Notes: generated by a model from the letters alone, not told the origin. A DNA stretch of 22,069 nt from CAG-492 sp035388585 (GCA_035388585.1 DAOOQE010000021.1:1-22069), one strand, 5' to 3'; positions 14,761-22,069 are shown, counted from the first letter of the stretch. Numbers and translations are program-made.

Positions 14761-16950
14761 TTGTCTGAAATTAAAGAAGTAACTATAGAAGATGTAATAA
14801 ATAAAATGAAAAAAAATAAAGGCAAAACAGATTTGAAACTAATTAAAAAAGCATATGATTTTGCTAAAGAAAAACATGGAAATCAGCTAAGAAAATCAGG
14901 AGAACCATATATAATTCACCCAATTCAAGTAGCATATATATTGGCTGATTTAGGATTGGATGACAGCACTATTTGTGCAGCATTATTGCATGATGTTGTA
15001 GAAGATACAGATATTACTAATGAAGAACTTGCTAAACTATTTTCGAAAGAAATTGAGGAGCTTGTTGATGGTGTTACAAAACTTGGAAATCTAAAATATA
15101 CAAGTGCAGAAGAACAACAAGTAGAAAATTATAGAAAAATGTTTTTAGCAATGGGGAAAGATATCAGAGTTATTATAATTAAACTTGCTGATAGGTTGCA
15201 TAATATGAGAACATTAAAGTTTTTATCTAGAGAACGACAACTAGCAAATGCGAAAGAAACAATGGATTTATATGCACCATTAGCAAATAGATTAGGAATG
15301 TATTCTCTTAAATGGGAGCTTGAAGATCTATCATTTAAATATTTACATCCAGAAGAATTTAAAAAAATAGTTGATGGAATTGATAAAAAAAGAAATGAAA
15401 GACTAGAATTTATAGACAAAATAATGGATGATATTCGTATTGAATTAAAAAAACAAAAAATCAATGCAGAACTAACTGGTAGAGCTAAGCATTTGTATAG
15501 TATTTACAGAAAAATGGAACGTGATGGAAAAGACATTGATCAGATTTATGATTTATTTGCACTAAGAATTTTGGTGGATTCTGTAAAAGATTGTTATGCT
15601 GCATTAGGAGTTGTTCATGACTTATATAATCCAATGCCAGGAAGGTTTAAGGACTATATTTCTGTTCCAAAACCAAATTTATATCAATCACTTCATACAA
15701 CATTGATTGGTGCAAAAGGAACTCCTTTTGAGGTACAGATTCGTACTGTAGAAATGCACAGAATAGCAGAATACGGAATAGCAGCACACTGGGCTTATAA
15801 GGAGGCTAATAAATTTAAAAAATCAACTGTAGTTGTTCAAGAAGATAAATTATCATGGTTAAGAGAAACATTAGAATGGCAAAAAGATATGCAAGACCCA
15901 GAAGAGTTTTTAAATACATTAAAAACAGAATTATTTGAAGATGAAGTATATGTATTTACCCCAAAGGGAGAGATAAAAGTTCTTCCTAATAAAAGCACTC
16001 CAATTGATTTTGCTTATAATATCCATGCTGAAATAGGGCATCATATGATAGGTGCTAAAATTAATAGTAAAATTATGCCTATAATTACAACATTAAAAAA
16101 TGGAGATATTGTTGAAATTTTAACTTCAGAACAAGCAAAAGGGCCAAGTAGAGATTGGCTAAAATTTATAAAAAGTTCTACAGCTAGAAACAAAATAAAT
16201 GCATGGTTCAAAAAAACTGAAAGAGAAGATAATATTATAAAAGGAAAAGAAAATATTGAAAAAGAAATTAAAAGATTAGGGATTCAATATTCAAAAATAT
16301 TTAAATCAGAATATATTCAACCTGCACTAGATAGGTATAAGTACCAAAATATTGAGGAATTGTATGCAGCTATTGGATTTGGTGGTATTTCGACATCTAA
16401 AATTATTGCTAAAATGCTAGAAACATACAAAAAAGATCATGAAGATGAGTTTCTAGAGAAAAAATTAGAAGAATTATCATTGGAAAAAACTAGAAAAGAA
16501 AAGCCTTCAAATTTAGGAATAGTTGTAAAGGGAATTGACAATTGTCTTGTAAGATTATCTAAATGCTGTAATCCTGTTCCAGGAGATGAAATTGTGGGTT
16601 TTATAACAAGAGGAAGAGGTGTTTCAGTTCATAGAAAAGATTGCCAAAATATTGATGATTTAGTATCACAAGAAAATAGAATGATTGATGTTTACTGGTA
16701 TGACTCAGAAAAAGCAGGATATAATGTAGATGTTGAAATAACAGCATATGACAGAAATGGTCTGCTAGCAGATATAATTAAAGAAATAAGTAATTCAAAA
16801 TGCAATTTATTAGCAGTACATTCAAAAGTAACCAAAGAGAAAATAGCTCAAACAAATGTGAAAATAGAAGTTCAAAATGTTGAAATGCTAAATAAAATCC
16901 TTTCAAATTTAAGAAATATAAAAAATGTATTTGAAGTGAAACGTGTATAA
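14761..16950 (+). CDS. rel: bifunctional (p)ppGpp synthetase/hydrolase Rel
   Basis: Rel makes and degrades the alarmone (p)ppGpp on stalled ribosomes. The hydrolase domain has IIHPIQVA (His53), LLHDVVEDT (76-82, His77-Asp78) and LADRLHNMR (142-150). The synthetase domain has GRAKHLYSIYRKM (240-252), FALRILVD, and GRFKDYIS (294-301) with the RxKD loop of bifunctional enzymes rather than the ExDD of monofunctional RelA. TPFEVQIRT completes the site. A TGS domain (about 391-455, VYVFTPKGEIKVLP), the Cys-containing CCNPVPGD domain and a C-terminal ACT domain follow. The 729-residue length is standard. TTG starts after AGAGGGTG with 6-base spacing. Its 3' end is tandemly copied downstream. Confidence 0.96.
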   Translation: MSEIKEVTIEDVINKMKKNKGKTDLKLIKKAYDFAKEKHGNQLRKSGEPYIIHPIQVAYILADLGLDDSTICAALLHDVVEDTDITNEELAKLFSKEIEELVDGVTKLGNLKYTSAEEQQVENYRKMFLAMGKDIRVIIIKLADRLHNMRTLKFLSRERQLANAKETMDLYAPLANRLGMYSLKWELEDLSFKYLHPEEFKKIVDGIDKKRNERLEFIDKIMDDIRIELKKQKINAELTGRAKHLYSIYRKMERDGKDIDQIYDLFALRILVDSVKDCYAALGVVHDLYNPMPGRFKDYISVPKPNLYQSLHTTLIGAKGTPFEVQIRTVEMHRIAEYGIAAHWAYKEANKFKKSTVVVQEDKLSWLRETLEWQKDMQDPEEFLNTLKTELFEDEVYVFTPKGEIKVLPNKSTPIDFAYNIHAEIGHHMIGAKINSKIMPIITTLKNGDIVEILTSEQAKGPSRDWLKFIKSSTARNKINAWFKKTEREDNIIKGKENIEKEIKRLGIQYSKIFKSEYIQPALDRYKYQNIEELYAAIGFGGISTSKIIAKMLETYKKDHEDEFLEKKLEELSLEKTRKEKPSNLGIVVKGIDNCLVRLSKCCNPVPGDEIVGFITRGRGVSVHRKDCQNIDDLVSQENRMIDVYWYDSEKAGYNVDVEITAYDRNGLLADIIKEISNSKCNLLAVHSKVTKEKIAQTNVKIEVQNVEMLNKILSNLRNIKNVFEVKRV

Positions 16951-16973
16951 TGTATTTGAAGTGATACGTGTAT
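16924..16973 (+). repeat. 25 bp tandem duplication of the rel 3' end
   Basis: AATGTATTTGAAGTGAAACG followed by TGTAT (16924-16948) is repeated at 16949-16973 with one mismatch (AAA to ATA). A third copy begins with AATGT at 16974. The first copy holds the last eight codons of rel, so the second reproduces the gene end including the stop. Confidence 0.92.
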
Positions 16974-17004
16974 AATGTTTTAAACAAAGATAGAGGGATA
17001 AAAA

Positions 17005-17652
17005 ATGATATTAAAAAGAATACAAATAAAAACCAAATTAGGAGACTATACAAATTGTTATATTATTCAAGATAAACAATCAAAAGAAACAATGGTAATA
17101 GATCCAGGCGGAGAGCCAGAAAAAGTAATAGAAATGTTAGAACTACTAAAATCAAAACTTAAATACATATATTTAACTCATTGTCATGGAGATCATACAG
17201 GTGGAGTTAATGAAATTAAAAATCAAAAAGGTGGGAAAATACTTATTCACAGATTTGATGCAAAAGGTCTTGAAGATGATAGTATAAGTTTAAAATCATA
17301 TATTGGTATGGAAGATATAGAACTTGAACCAGATTCAAGAGTGGATCATGATGATTTGATACATATTGGTGAGATTCAATTTAAAATAATTCACACACCT
17401 GGTCACACAAAAGGTGGTTCATGTGTATATTGTGAAAAAGAAAGAATGGTTTTTACAGGAGATACATTATTTAGAGGAACATGGGGTAGAACAGATCTAC
17501 CAACAGGCAGTTTAGAAGAAATAATGGAATCTATAGAGACAAAACTTATGGTATTACCTGATGATACTATAGTTTATCCAGGTCATGGAAAATCTACAAT
17601 GATTCATGAAGAAAAGCCAATATATCTTCATCTAAGGCCAAGAAATGATTAA
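17005..17652 (+). CDS. glyoxalase II-like metallo-beta-lactamase-fold hydrolase
   Basis: This is a cytoplasmic MBL-fold protein related to hydroxyacylglutathione hydrolases. The metal ligands are complete: THCHGDH (58-64), HTPGHTKGG (130-138, His134), GDTLFRGTWGRTDLPTG (152-168, Asp153) and YPGHG (191-195, His194). At 215 residues it matches the common YqgX/YcbL-type group encoded next to rel in Clostridia. The precise substrate is unknown, and candidates are thioesters or persulfide-type compounds. The ATG follows AGAGGG. It lies 54 bp behind rel, probably in the same transcript, without the dtd gene that often separates them. The 3' end is repeated downstream. Confidence 0.88.
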   Translation: MILKRIQIKTKLGDYTNCYIIQDKQSKETMVIDPGGEPEKVIEMLELLKSKLKYIYLTHCHGDHTGGVNEIKNQKGGKILIHRFDAKGLEDDSISLKSYIGMEDIELEPDSRVDHDDLIHIGEIQFKIIHTPGHTKGGSCVYCEKERMVFTGDTLFRGTWGRTDLPTGSLEEIMESIETKLMVLPDDTIVYPGHGKSTMIHEEKPIYLHLRPRND

Positions 17653-17756
17653 CTAAAACAAAATGACTAATGAATAAAAGCCAAGATATTTTCATCTAAG
17701 GGCTAGAAATGATTAACTAAAATAAAATGACTAATGAATAAAATCCAATATATCTT
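17612..17756 (+). repeat. 64 bp tandem repeat duplicating the MBL hydrolase 3' end
   Basis: Copy 1 (17612-17675) spans the last twelve codons, the TAA and spacer. Copy 2 (17676-17739) matches it at about 59 of 64 positions, and a partial copy 3 (17740-17756) resembles copy 1 more than copy 2. In copy 2 the coding-frame changes would be Ile to Arg, Leu to Phe and Pro to Ala, so they are not silent. Confidence 0.92.
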
Positions 17757-17818
17757 AATAAAATACAAAAAGTAGTAAAAAAATTATTATAAAAATACGA
17801 AAGAGAGTTGATCTAATA

Positions 17819-19153
17819 TTGGGAAATGTAAAAGTTGATTTAAAAAAGACAAAAATAAGTGATGAAGAATTTATTAAATATTCAAAAGATATAAAGAGAA
17901 TTCATAATGAATTGCACCAAGATAATGTAAAATTTAAAGATGAAACAAAAAATGATGAGCCGATAGGATGGTTGAAATGGCCTGAAGAGTATGATAAAAA
18001 GGAATTTGAAAACATTAAAAAATGTGCAAAAAAAATAAGAAATGATTCTGACGTGTTTTTAGTTATAGGAATTGGTGGTTCATATCTAGGAGCAAAAGCA
18101 GTTATAGATTCACTTACAAATACTTTTTATAATTTACAAGACAAGACTGAAAGAAAAGGTCCGCAAATAATATATGTAGGTAATAATTTAAACCCAAATT
18201 ACATAAATGATTTAATAGATGTTATTGTTGATAAACAAATATCTATAAATGTAATATCTAAATCTGGTACAACAACAGAGCCTGCAATTGCATTTAGAAT
18301 ATTTAAAGAACTAATTGAAAATAAGTATGGATTAGAAGAAGCAAGAAAAAGAATTTATGTAACAACTGATAAGAAAAAAGGTGCTTTATTAGAAATTGCA
18401 AAAGAAGAAGGATATGAAACATTTTTTATACCAGATAATATAGGAGGTAGATATTCTGTATTAACTCCTGTAGGTATGTTGCCAATTGCAGTTGCTGGAA
18501 TAGATATAGATAAATTAATAAATGGTGCAAGATTAGCACAAGATAAATATAATGATAATAATATAAAATATAATGATTGTTATAGATATGCAGTTGCGAG
18601 AAATATTTTGTATAAAAATGAAAAAACAATTGAAATATTAGCAACTTATGAACCTAAAATGCGTTATTTTATAGAATGGTGGAAACAATTATTTGGTGAG
18701 AGCGAAGGTAAAGAAAATAAAGGAATATTTCCAGCTGGGGTTGAATATACAACAGACTTACATTCGCTAGGGCAATATGTTCAAGAAGGAAAAAGAAATA
18801 TATTTGAAACTGTATTGAATATTGAAGAAAGTCAATCAGATATCACAATAGGTTATGACGAATATAATTTAGATGAATTAAATTATTTATCTGGAAAAAA
18901 CCTATCATATATTAATAGAAAAGCTATGCAGGCAACAATGAAGGCACATATTGATGGCGGTGTACCAAATATATGTATTAATATTGAGAGACTTGATAGT
19001 GAAACAATAGGTCATTTGATTTATTTCTTTGAGAAAGCATGTGCAGTTTCTGGAAAATTGTTAGGAGTAAATCCATTTAATCAACCAGGTGTAGAAGAAT
19101 ATAAGACAAACATGTTTAAATTGTTAAAAAAACCTGGGTATGATGAAAAATAA
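17819..19153 (+). CDS. pgi: glucose-6-phosphate isomerase
   Basis: PGI interconverts glucose-6-phosphate and fructose-6-phosphate, linking glycolysis to hexose storage. The N-terminal sugar-isomerase domain has IGIGGSYLGAKAV (83-95) and VISKSGTTTEPAIAF (145-159), the phosphate-binding segment. GGRYSVLTPVGMLPIA (209-224) follows. FGESEGKENKGIFPAG carries the catalytic Glu, TTDLHSLGQYVQEG is the family signature, and NPFNQPGVEEYK carries the conserved C-terminal Gln and Lys. The 444-residue length is typical of Firmicutes PGI. The TTG start follows a modest AAAGAGAG, and no in-frame ATG is nearby. The last twelve codons are duplicated downstream with silent changes. Confidence 0.96.
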   Translation: MGNVKVDLKKTKISDEEFIKYSKDIKRIHNELHQDNVKFKDETKNDEPIGWLKWPEEYDKKEFENIKKCAKKIRNDSDVFLVIGIGGSYLGAKAVIDSLTNTFYNLQDKTERKGPQIIYVGNNLNPNYINDLIDVIVDKQISINVISKSGTTTEPAIAFRIFKELIENKYGLEEARKRIYVTTDKKKGALLEIAKEEGYETFFIPDNIGGRYSVLTPVGMLPIAVAGIDIDKLINGARLAQDKYNDNNIKYNDCYRYAVARNILYKNEKTIEILATYEPKMRYFIEWWKQLFGESEGKENKGIFPAGVEYTTDLHSLGQYVQEGKRNIFETVLNIEESQSDITIGYDEYNLDELNYLSGKNLSYINRKAMQATMKAHIDGGVPNICINIERLDSETIGHLIYFFEKACAVSGKLLGVNPFNQPGVEEYKTNMFKLLKKPGYDEK

Positions 19154-19250
19154 ATATTTTTCTTCACAATGATAGAATTGTTTTTAAATTGCTTAAAAAA
19201 CCGGGATATGATGAAAAATAAATAATTTTTCTTGACAATGATATAACTTG
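19115..19250 (+). repeat. 68 bp tandem repeat duplicating the pgi 3' end
   Basis: Copy 1 (19115-19182) contains the last codons and stop of pgi. Copy 2 (about 19183-19250) encodes the same final peptide, FKLLKKPGYDEK plus TAA, in a matching frame but with different codons (TTA to CTT, CCT to CCG, GGG to GGA). The 3' flank TATTTTTCTTCACAATGATA is also conserved, with small changes. Confidence 0.9.
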
Positions 19251-19260
19251 GTGATAATAT
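19232..19260 (+). promoter_or_regulatory. near-consensus promoter upstream of the helD remnant
   Basis: TTGACA (19232-19237), 17 bases, then TAATAT (19255-19260) preceded by TG as an extended -10. The -35 arises in copy 2 of the pgi tail, where copy 1 has TTCACA. Confidence 0.6.
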
Positions 19261-19266
19261 AAATAA

Positions 19267-19602
19267 CATAAATTTAGAGAGATACCTGTAAACATTTCTA
19301 TTGCAATAATATGTAAAGATATGAATGAATGTTTATTATTAGAAAAAAAATTAAACAAATTAAGATCTGATATAAAGCTTATTAAAGGGAAAGATTCAGA
19401 ATATAATTCTGGTATATCAATTGTACCTTCATATTTAGCTAAAGGTTTGGAATTTGATTGTGTAATTGTAACAAATGCGAATAATGAACAGTATAAAAAC
19501 AATTCATTAGATATAAAGCTTTTATATGTAATTATTACTAGAGCTATGAGTAAAATTGATATTTTTTATACTGGTGAAATCAGTGAATTATTAAAAAATT
19601 AA
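19267..19602 (+). pseudogene. helD: truncated C-terminal remnant of a UvrD/HelD-type helicase
   Basis: From 19267 the frame encodes about 111 residues without a normal start: HKFREIPVNISIAIICKDMN and onward, then VPSYLAKGLEFDCVIVTNAN (motif V type, KGLEFD) and LLYVIITRAMSKIDIFYTG (motif VI type, TRA). These are the terminal helicase motifs of HelD-like superfamily I proteins, which recycle stalled RNA polymerase in Gram-positives. A full protein has about 700 residues, so the ATPase and N-terminal domains are lost. An ATG at 19321 gives a 93-residue frame but lacks a ribosome binding site. It starts right after the duplicated pgi end. The residual frame is intact, so the loss may be recent or the fragment may still be expressed. 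Confidence 0.8.
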
Positions 19603-19606
19603 AATC

Positions 19607-19634
19607 TTGACAATTTTAAAAAAGTTGGTATAAT
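19607..19634 (+). promoter_or_regulatory. consensus sigma-A promoter for the thrS T-box transcript
   Basis: Perfect TTGACA (19607-19612), a 16-base spacer and perfect TATAAT (19629-19634) begin five bases after the helD remnant stop and about 50 bases before the T-box. Confidence 0.88.
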
Positions 19635-19684
19635 TAGAATATAGTAAAAAATAAAAACTATAATGAGAAAAAGTAAAATAAAAT

Positions 19685-19886
19685 TTATCTGTAGAGAGAA
19701 TTAGTCACCGGCTGAAAGCTAATTTAGAAAAAAGTATTTGAAAAACTACCTCATTGTTTCTAGAAAAAACTAGACGTTTACTTGCGTTAAAAGTATCCAA
19801 TTAAGTTAAATTTAGGATGGAACCGTGTTATAAATTATAGCACTCCTAAAGATTATTTTGTAATAGTCTTTTTGGAGTGTTTTTTT
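19685..19886 (+). promoter_or_regulatory. T-box leader (tRNA-Thr sensing) controlling thrS
   Basis: A T-box riboswitch reads uncharged tRNA and lets transcription continue. The stem I opening GTAGAGAGAATTAG with the GGCTGAAAGCTAATT distal part, a candidate specifier ACC at 19747-19749 (ACT at 19744-19746 is the alternative), and the T-box AGGATGGAACCGTG (19814-19827; consensus AGGGTGGAACCGCG) are in order. The terminator follows. A Thr codon specifier agrees with the downstream threonyl-tRNA synthetase. Confidence 0.93.
19841..19886 (+). terminator. T-box attenuator terminator
   Basis: CACTCCTAAAGATTA pairs with the strand TAATAGTCTTTTTGGAGTG with one small internal mismatch, followed by seven T residues (19880-19886). 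The antiterminator would form between the T-box sequence and the 5' part of this hairpin region. Confidence 0.9.
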
Positions 19887-19938
19887 ATGTTTAAAAATTC
19901 ATGTTATAAATACCAAATGGACAAAAAGGAGGAAAAGT

Positions 19939-21876
19939 ATGAAAAAAGTAGAACTTAAAGATGGCTCTATATTAGAAATAGAGCAAGGAAGCAGCATATT
20001 AGATGTAGCAAAAAAAATAAGTGAAGGTTTAGCAAGAATTGCTATGGCTGGAAAAATCAATGGAGAAGTAAAAGACCTAAGAACAGCAATTAATGAAGAC
20101 TGCAAATTAGAAATTTTAACATTTGATTCGATTGAAGGAAAAAAAGCATATTGGCATACAACTTCACATATAATGGCACAAGCTGTAAAAAAATTATTTC
20201 CTAATGCAAAATTAGCAATAGGGCCAGCAATTGATGAAGGATTTTATTATGATTTTGATACTGAAAAAACTTTCTCAGATGAGGATAAAGCAAAAATTGA
20301 AGAAGAAATGAAAAAAATAATTAAAGAAGATATTGCTATTGAAAGATTTACTCTACCAAGAGCAGAAGCTATAAAATTTATGGAAGAAAAACAAGAGCCA
20401 TATAAAGTAGAGCTTATTCAAGATTTACCAGAAGATGAAGAAATATCTTTTTATAAACAAGGTGATTTTGTTGATTTATGTGCAGGACCACATTTAATGA
20501 GCACTGGAAAAGTAAAGGCTGTAAAACTTTTATCATCTTCAGCTGCTTATTGGAGAGGGGATTCAAATAAATCAACATTACAAAGAATTTATGGAATATC
20601 ATTTCCTAAATCTTCAGAATTAGAGGAACATCTAGAAAAATTAGAAAATGCAAGAATGAGAGACCATAATAAACTAGGAAGAGAATTAGAGTTGTTTACA
20701 ACAGTTGATATAATAGGCCAAGGACTTCCTATAATGTTACCTAAGGGTGCGAGAGTAATACAAATTTTACAAAGAATGGTTGAAGATGAAGAACAAAAAA
20801 GGGGATATTTATTAACAAAAACACCACTTTTAGCAAAATCAGATTTATATAAATTATCAGGTCATTGGGATCATTACAGAGATGGAATGTTTATATTAGG
20901 CGATCCAGAAAATGATAAAGAAGTTTTTGGATTAAGACCAATGACATGTCCTTTCCAATTTATGGCATACAAAAATAAACAGAGAAGCTACAGAGAATTA
21001 CCATTAAGGTATAATGAAACATCAACTTTATTTAGAAATGAAGATTCAGGAGAAATGCATGGATTAATTAGAGTTAGACAATTCACTATTTCGGAAGGTC
21101 ATATAGCTGCAAGATTAGATCAACTAGAAGAAGAAATCAAAGGTTGTATAGATTTAATTGATTTGTTCACTAATAGGCTAGGATTAAGGGATAATATAAC
21201 ATTTAGATTTTCTAAATGGGATCCAAATAACAAGGATAAATATATGGGTTCAGAGGATGAATGGAATCATTCGCAAGATGTATTAAAAACAATTTTAGAT
21301 GATTTAGGAATAAATTATAAAGAAGCTATAGGAGAAGCAGCATTTTACGGACCTAAGCTAGATATTCAATATAAAAATGTTTGGGGAAAAGAAGACACAA
21401 TAATTACTGTACAAGTAGATTTCCAATTGGCTGATAAGTTTGATATGTATTATATAGATAAAAATGGTGATAAAGTAAGACCAGTAGTAATTCATAGAAC
21501 ATCATTAGGATGTTATGAAAGAACATTGGCTATGATAATAGAAAAATTTGCAGGAGCATTTCCAACATGGTTAGCACCTGTTCAAGTTAAAATTTTACCA
21601 ATAGCTGATGCTCATTGTGATTATGCATATGAAATAAAGAAAAAATTTGAATCTCAAGGAATTCGTGTTGAATTAGATGATAGAAATGAAAAAATAGGTT
21701 ATAAAATTCGTGAGGCTCAATTAGAAAAGGTTCCATATATGTTAGTTATTGGAGATAAAGAAATCGAAAATAATGCTGTAGGCGTGCGTTCTAGAAAAGA
21801 CGGAGATATTGGAGCAATGCCAGTAGAGGAATTTATTGAAAAAATTGAAAAAGAAATAAAAAATTTCGATATGTAA
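19939..21876 (+). CDS. thrS: threonyl-tRNA synthetase
   Basis: ThrRS attaches threonine to tRNA-Thr. Domains in order: TGS (1-62); the editing domain with HTTSH (73-77) and CAGPH (181-185), which clears mischarged Ser; the class II catalytic core with SGHWDHY (307-313), RPMTCPFQF (333-341, zinc ligand Cys337), motif 2 RNEDSGEMHGLIRVR (366-380), GHI (His388) and VVIHRTSLG carrying the third zinc ligand His; and the anticodon-binding domain ending near 640. The 645-residue length is standard. The segments MTCPFQF and RQFTISEGHI differ from the usual MNCPHHM and RGFTQDDAHI, marking a distinct ThrRS subtype. The ATG follows AAGGAGG. Expression is T-box controlled. Confidence 0.97.
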   Translation: MKKVELKDGSILEIEQGSSILDVAKKISEGLARIAMAGKINGEVKDLRTAINEDCKLEILTFDSIEGKKAYWHTTSHIMAQAVKKLFPNAKLAIGPAIDEGFYYDFDTEKTFSDEDKAKIEEEMKKIIKEDIAIERFTLPRAEAIKFMEEKQEPYKVELIQDLPEDEEISFYKQGDFVDLCAGPHLMSTGKVKAVKLLSSSAAYWRGDSNKSTLQRIYGISFPKSSELEEHLEKLENARMRDHNKLGRELELFTTVDIIGQGLPIMLPKGARVIQILQRMVEDEEQKRGYLLTKTPLLAKSDLYKLSGHWDHYRDGMFILGDPENDKEVFGLRPMTCPFQFMAYKNKQRSYRELPLRYNETSTLFRNEDSGEMHGLIRVRQFTISEGHIAARLDQLEEEIKGCIDLIDLFTNRLGLRDNITFRFSKWDPNNKDKYMGSEDEWNHSQDVLKTILDDLGINYKEAIGEAAFYGPKLDIQYKNVWGKEDTIITVQVDFQLADKFDMYYIDKNGDKVRPVVIHRTSLGCYERTLAMIIEKFAGAFPTWLAPVQVKILPIADAHCDYAYEIKKKFESQGIRVELDDRNEKIGYKIREAQLEKVPYMLVIGDKEIENNAVGVRSRKDGDIGAMPVEEFIEKIEKEIKNFDM

Positions 21877-21930
21877 TTTAATACTGAGATAAATAGATAA
21901 TTTGTAAAAAATTATAAAATATAAGTGAAG

Positions 21931-21977
21931 TAAATCCAAATTGTGACCTGAAAGTTTAACAATTTGGGTTTATTTTT
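21931..21977 (+). terminator. rho-independent terminator of thrS
   Basis: TAAATCCAAATTGT (21931-21944) pairs with ACAATTTGGGTTTA (21959-21972), 14 bp with one wobble, followed by TTTTTAT. Confidence 0.88.
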
Positions 21978-22028
21978 ATATTGTATTTTTGAGTTAAATT
22001 CTAAAAATTATCGATGTTAGTGTAAAAT

Positions 22029-22066
22029 AAATGTAGGCAAAAATAAAAATTTTGTCTACATTTTTT
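22029..22066. terminator. second hairpin terminator at the window end
   Basis: AAATGTAGGCAAAA (22029-22042) pairs with TTTTGTCTACATTT (22050-22063) with one wobble, followed by more T. Its A-rich left flank lets it work in both directions, so a convergent minus-strand gene beyond the window is possible. Confidence 0.75.
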
Positions 22067-22069
22067 AAT

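Noticed and set aside
19164..19502. 112-codon minus-strand frame opposite the helD remnant
   Set aside because: The plus strand shows clear helicase motifs V and VI, while the minus frame shows no family and no ribosome binding site.
19154..19606. Mobile element insertion between pgi and thrS
   Set aside because: No transposase, integrase or terminal inverted repeats are visible. The copied pgi end alone resembles an attachment-site duplication, but other genes show the same pattern without any cargo.
1..22069. UGA reassigned to tryptophan or glycine
   Set aside because: No long gene ends in TGA, but no in-frame TGA occurs inside any conserved protein and TGG is used at conserved Trp positions, so the standard code fits.

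Overview
This is a very AT-rich chromosomal segment of a low-GC Gram-positive bacterium, most likely an uncultured member of the Clostridia. The evidence is a tRNA-Asn with encoded CCA at the end of an rRNA operon, strong GGAGG-type ribosome binding sites with frequent TTG starts, a T-box leader on thrS, a bifunctional Rel, a YlbF-family protein, a Ser-type MurB, and gene neighbourhoods (murB-yvcK, holA-gpr, recJ-rel-MBL) known from Clostridia. I cannot name the species.

Layout. 1-167: the 3' end of 5S rRNA, tRNA-Asn and a terminator close an rrn operon. 341-3325: murB and a membrane-anchored, motif-divergent YvcK with a long Lys/Asn-rich tail. 3404-5645: a tandem-repeat leader and a glycogen debranching enzyme. 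5937-7191: holA and a truncated remnant of the spore germination protease gene gpr. 7203-9907 (minus): a GH57 branching enzyme and a DUF4912 protein, divergent from 10286-12262 (plus): a GT4 glycosyltransferase, a YlbF-family gene and a small membrane protein. 12435-12704 (minus): an unrecognised 89-residue protein with its own strong promoter. 12961-17652: recJ, rel and a glyoxalase II-like metallo-hydrolase. 17819-19153: pgi. 19267-19602: a truncated helD helicase remnant. 19607-21876: promoter, T-box and thrS, followed by two hairpin terminators.

How the genes fit together. The debranching enzyme, GH57 branching enzyme, DUF4912 protein and GT4 glycosyltransferase look like an alpha-glucan (glycogen-like) storage module, with glucose-6-phosphate isomerase nearby. 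The rest is housekeeping: peptidoglycan precursor synthesis, DNA replication and repair, stringent response and tRNA charging.

The least ordinary feature is structural. The 3' ends of four separate genes (debranching enzyme, rel, MBL hydrolase, pgi), including their stop codons, are tandemly copied into the downstream spacer. The ribosome binding site and start-codon region of the debranching enzyme gene is repeated about six times. Other spacers hold 19-27 bp tandem arrays, and several proteins carry Asn/Lys-rich insertions or tails. Genes usually found in the conserved neighbourhoods (rapZ, whiA, rpsT, apt, dtd, hemZ) are absent here and two genes are visibly broken. This suggests a genome undergoing gene erosion together with active tandem duplication at gene borders.
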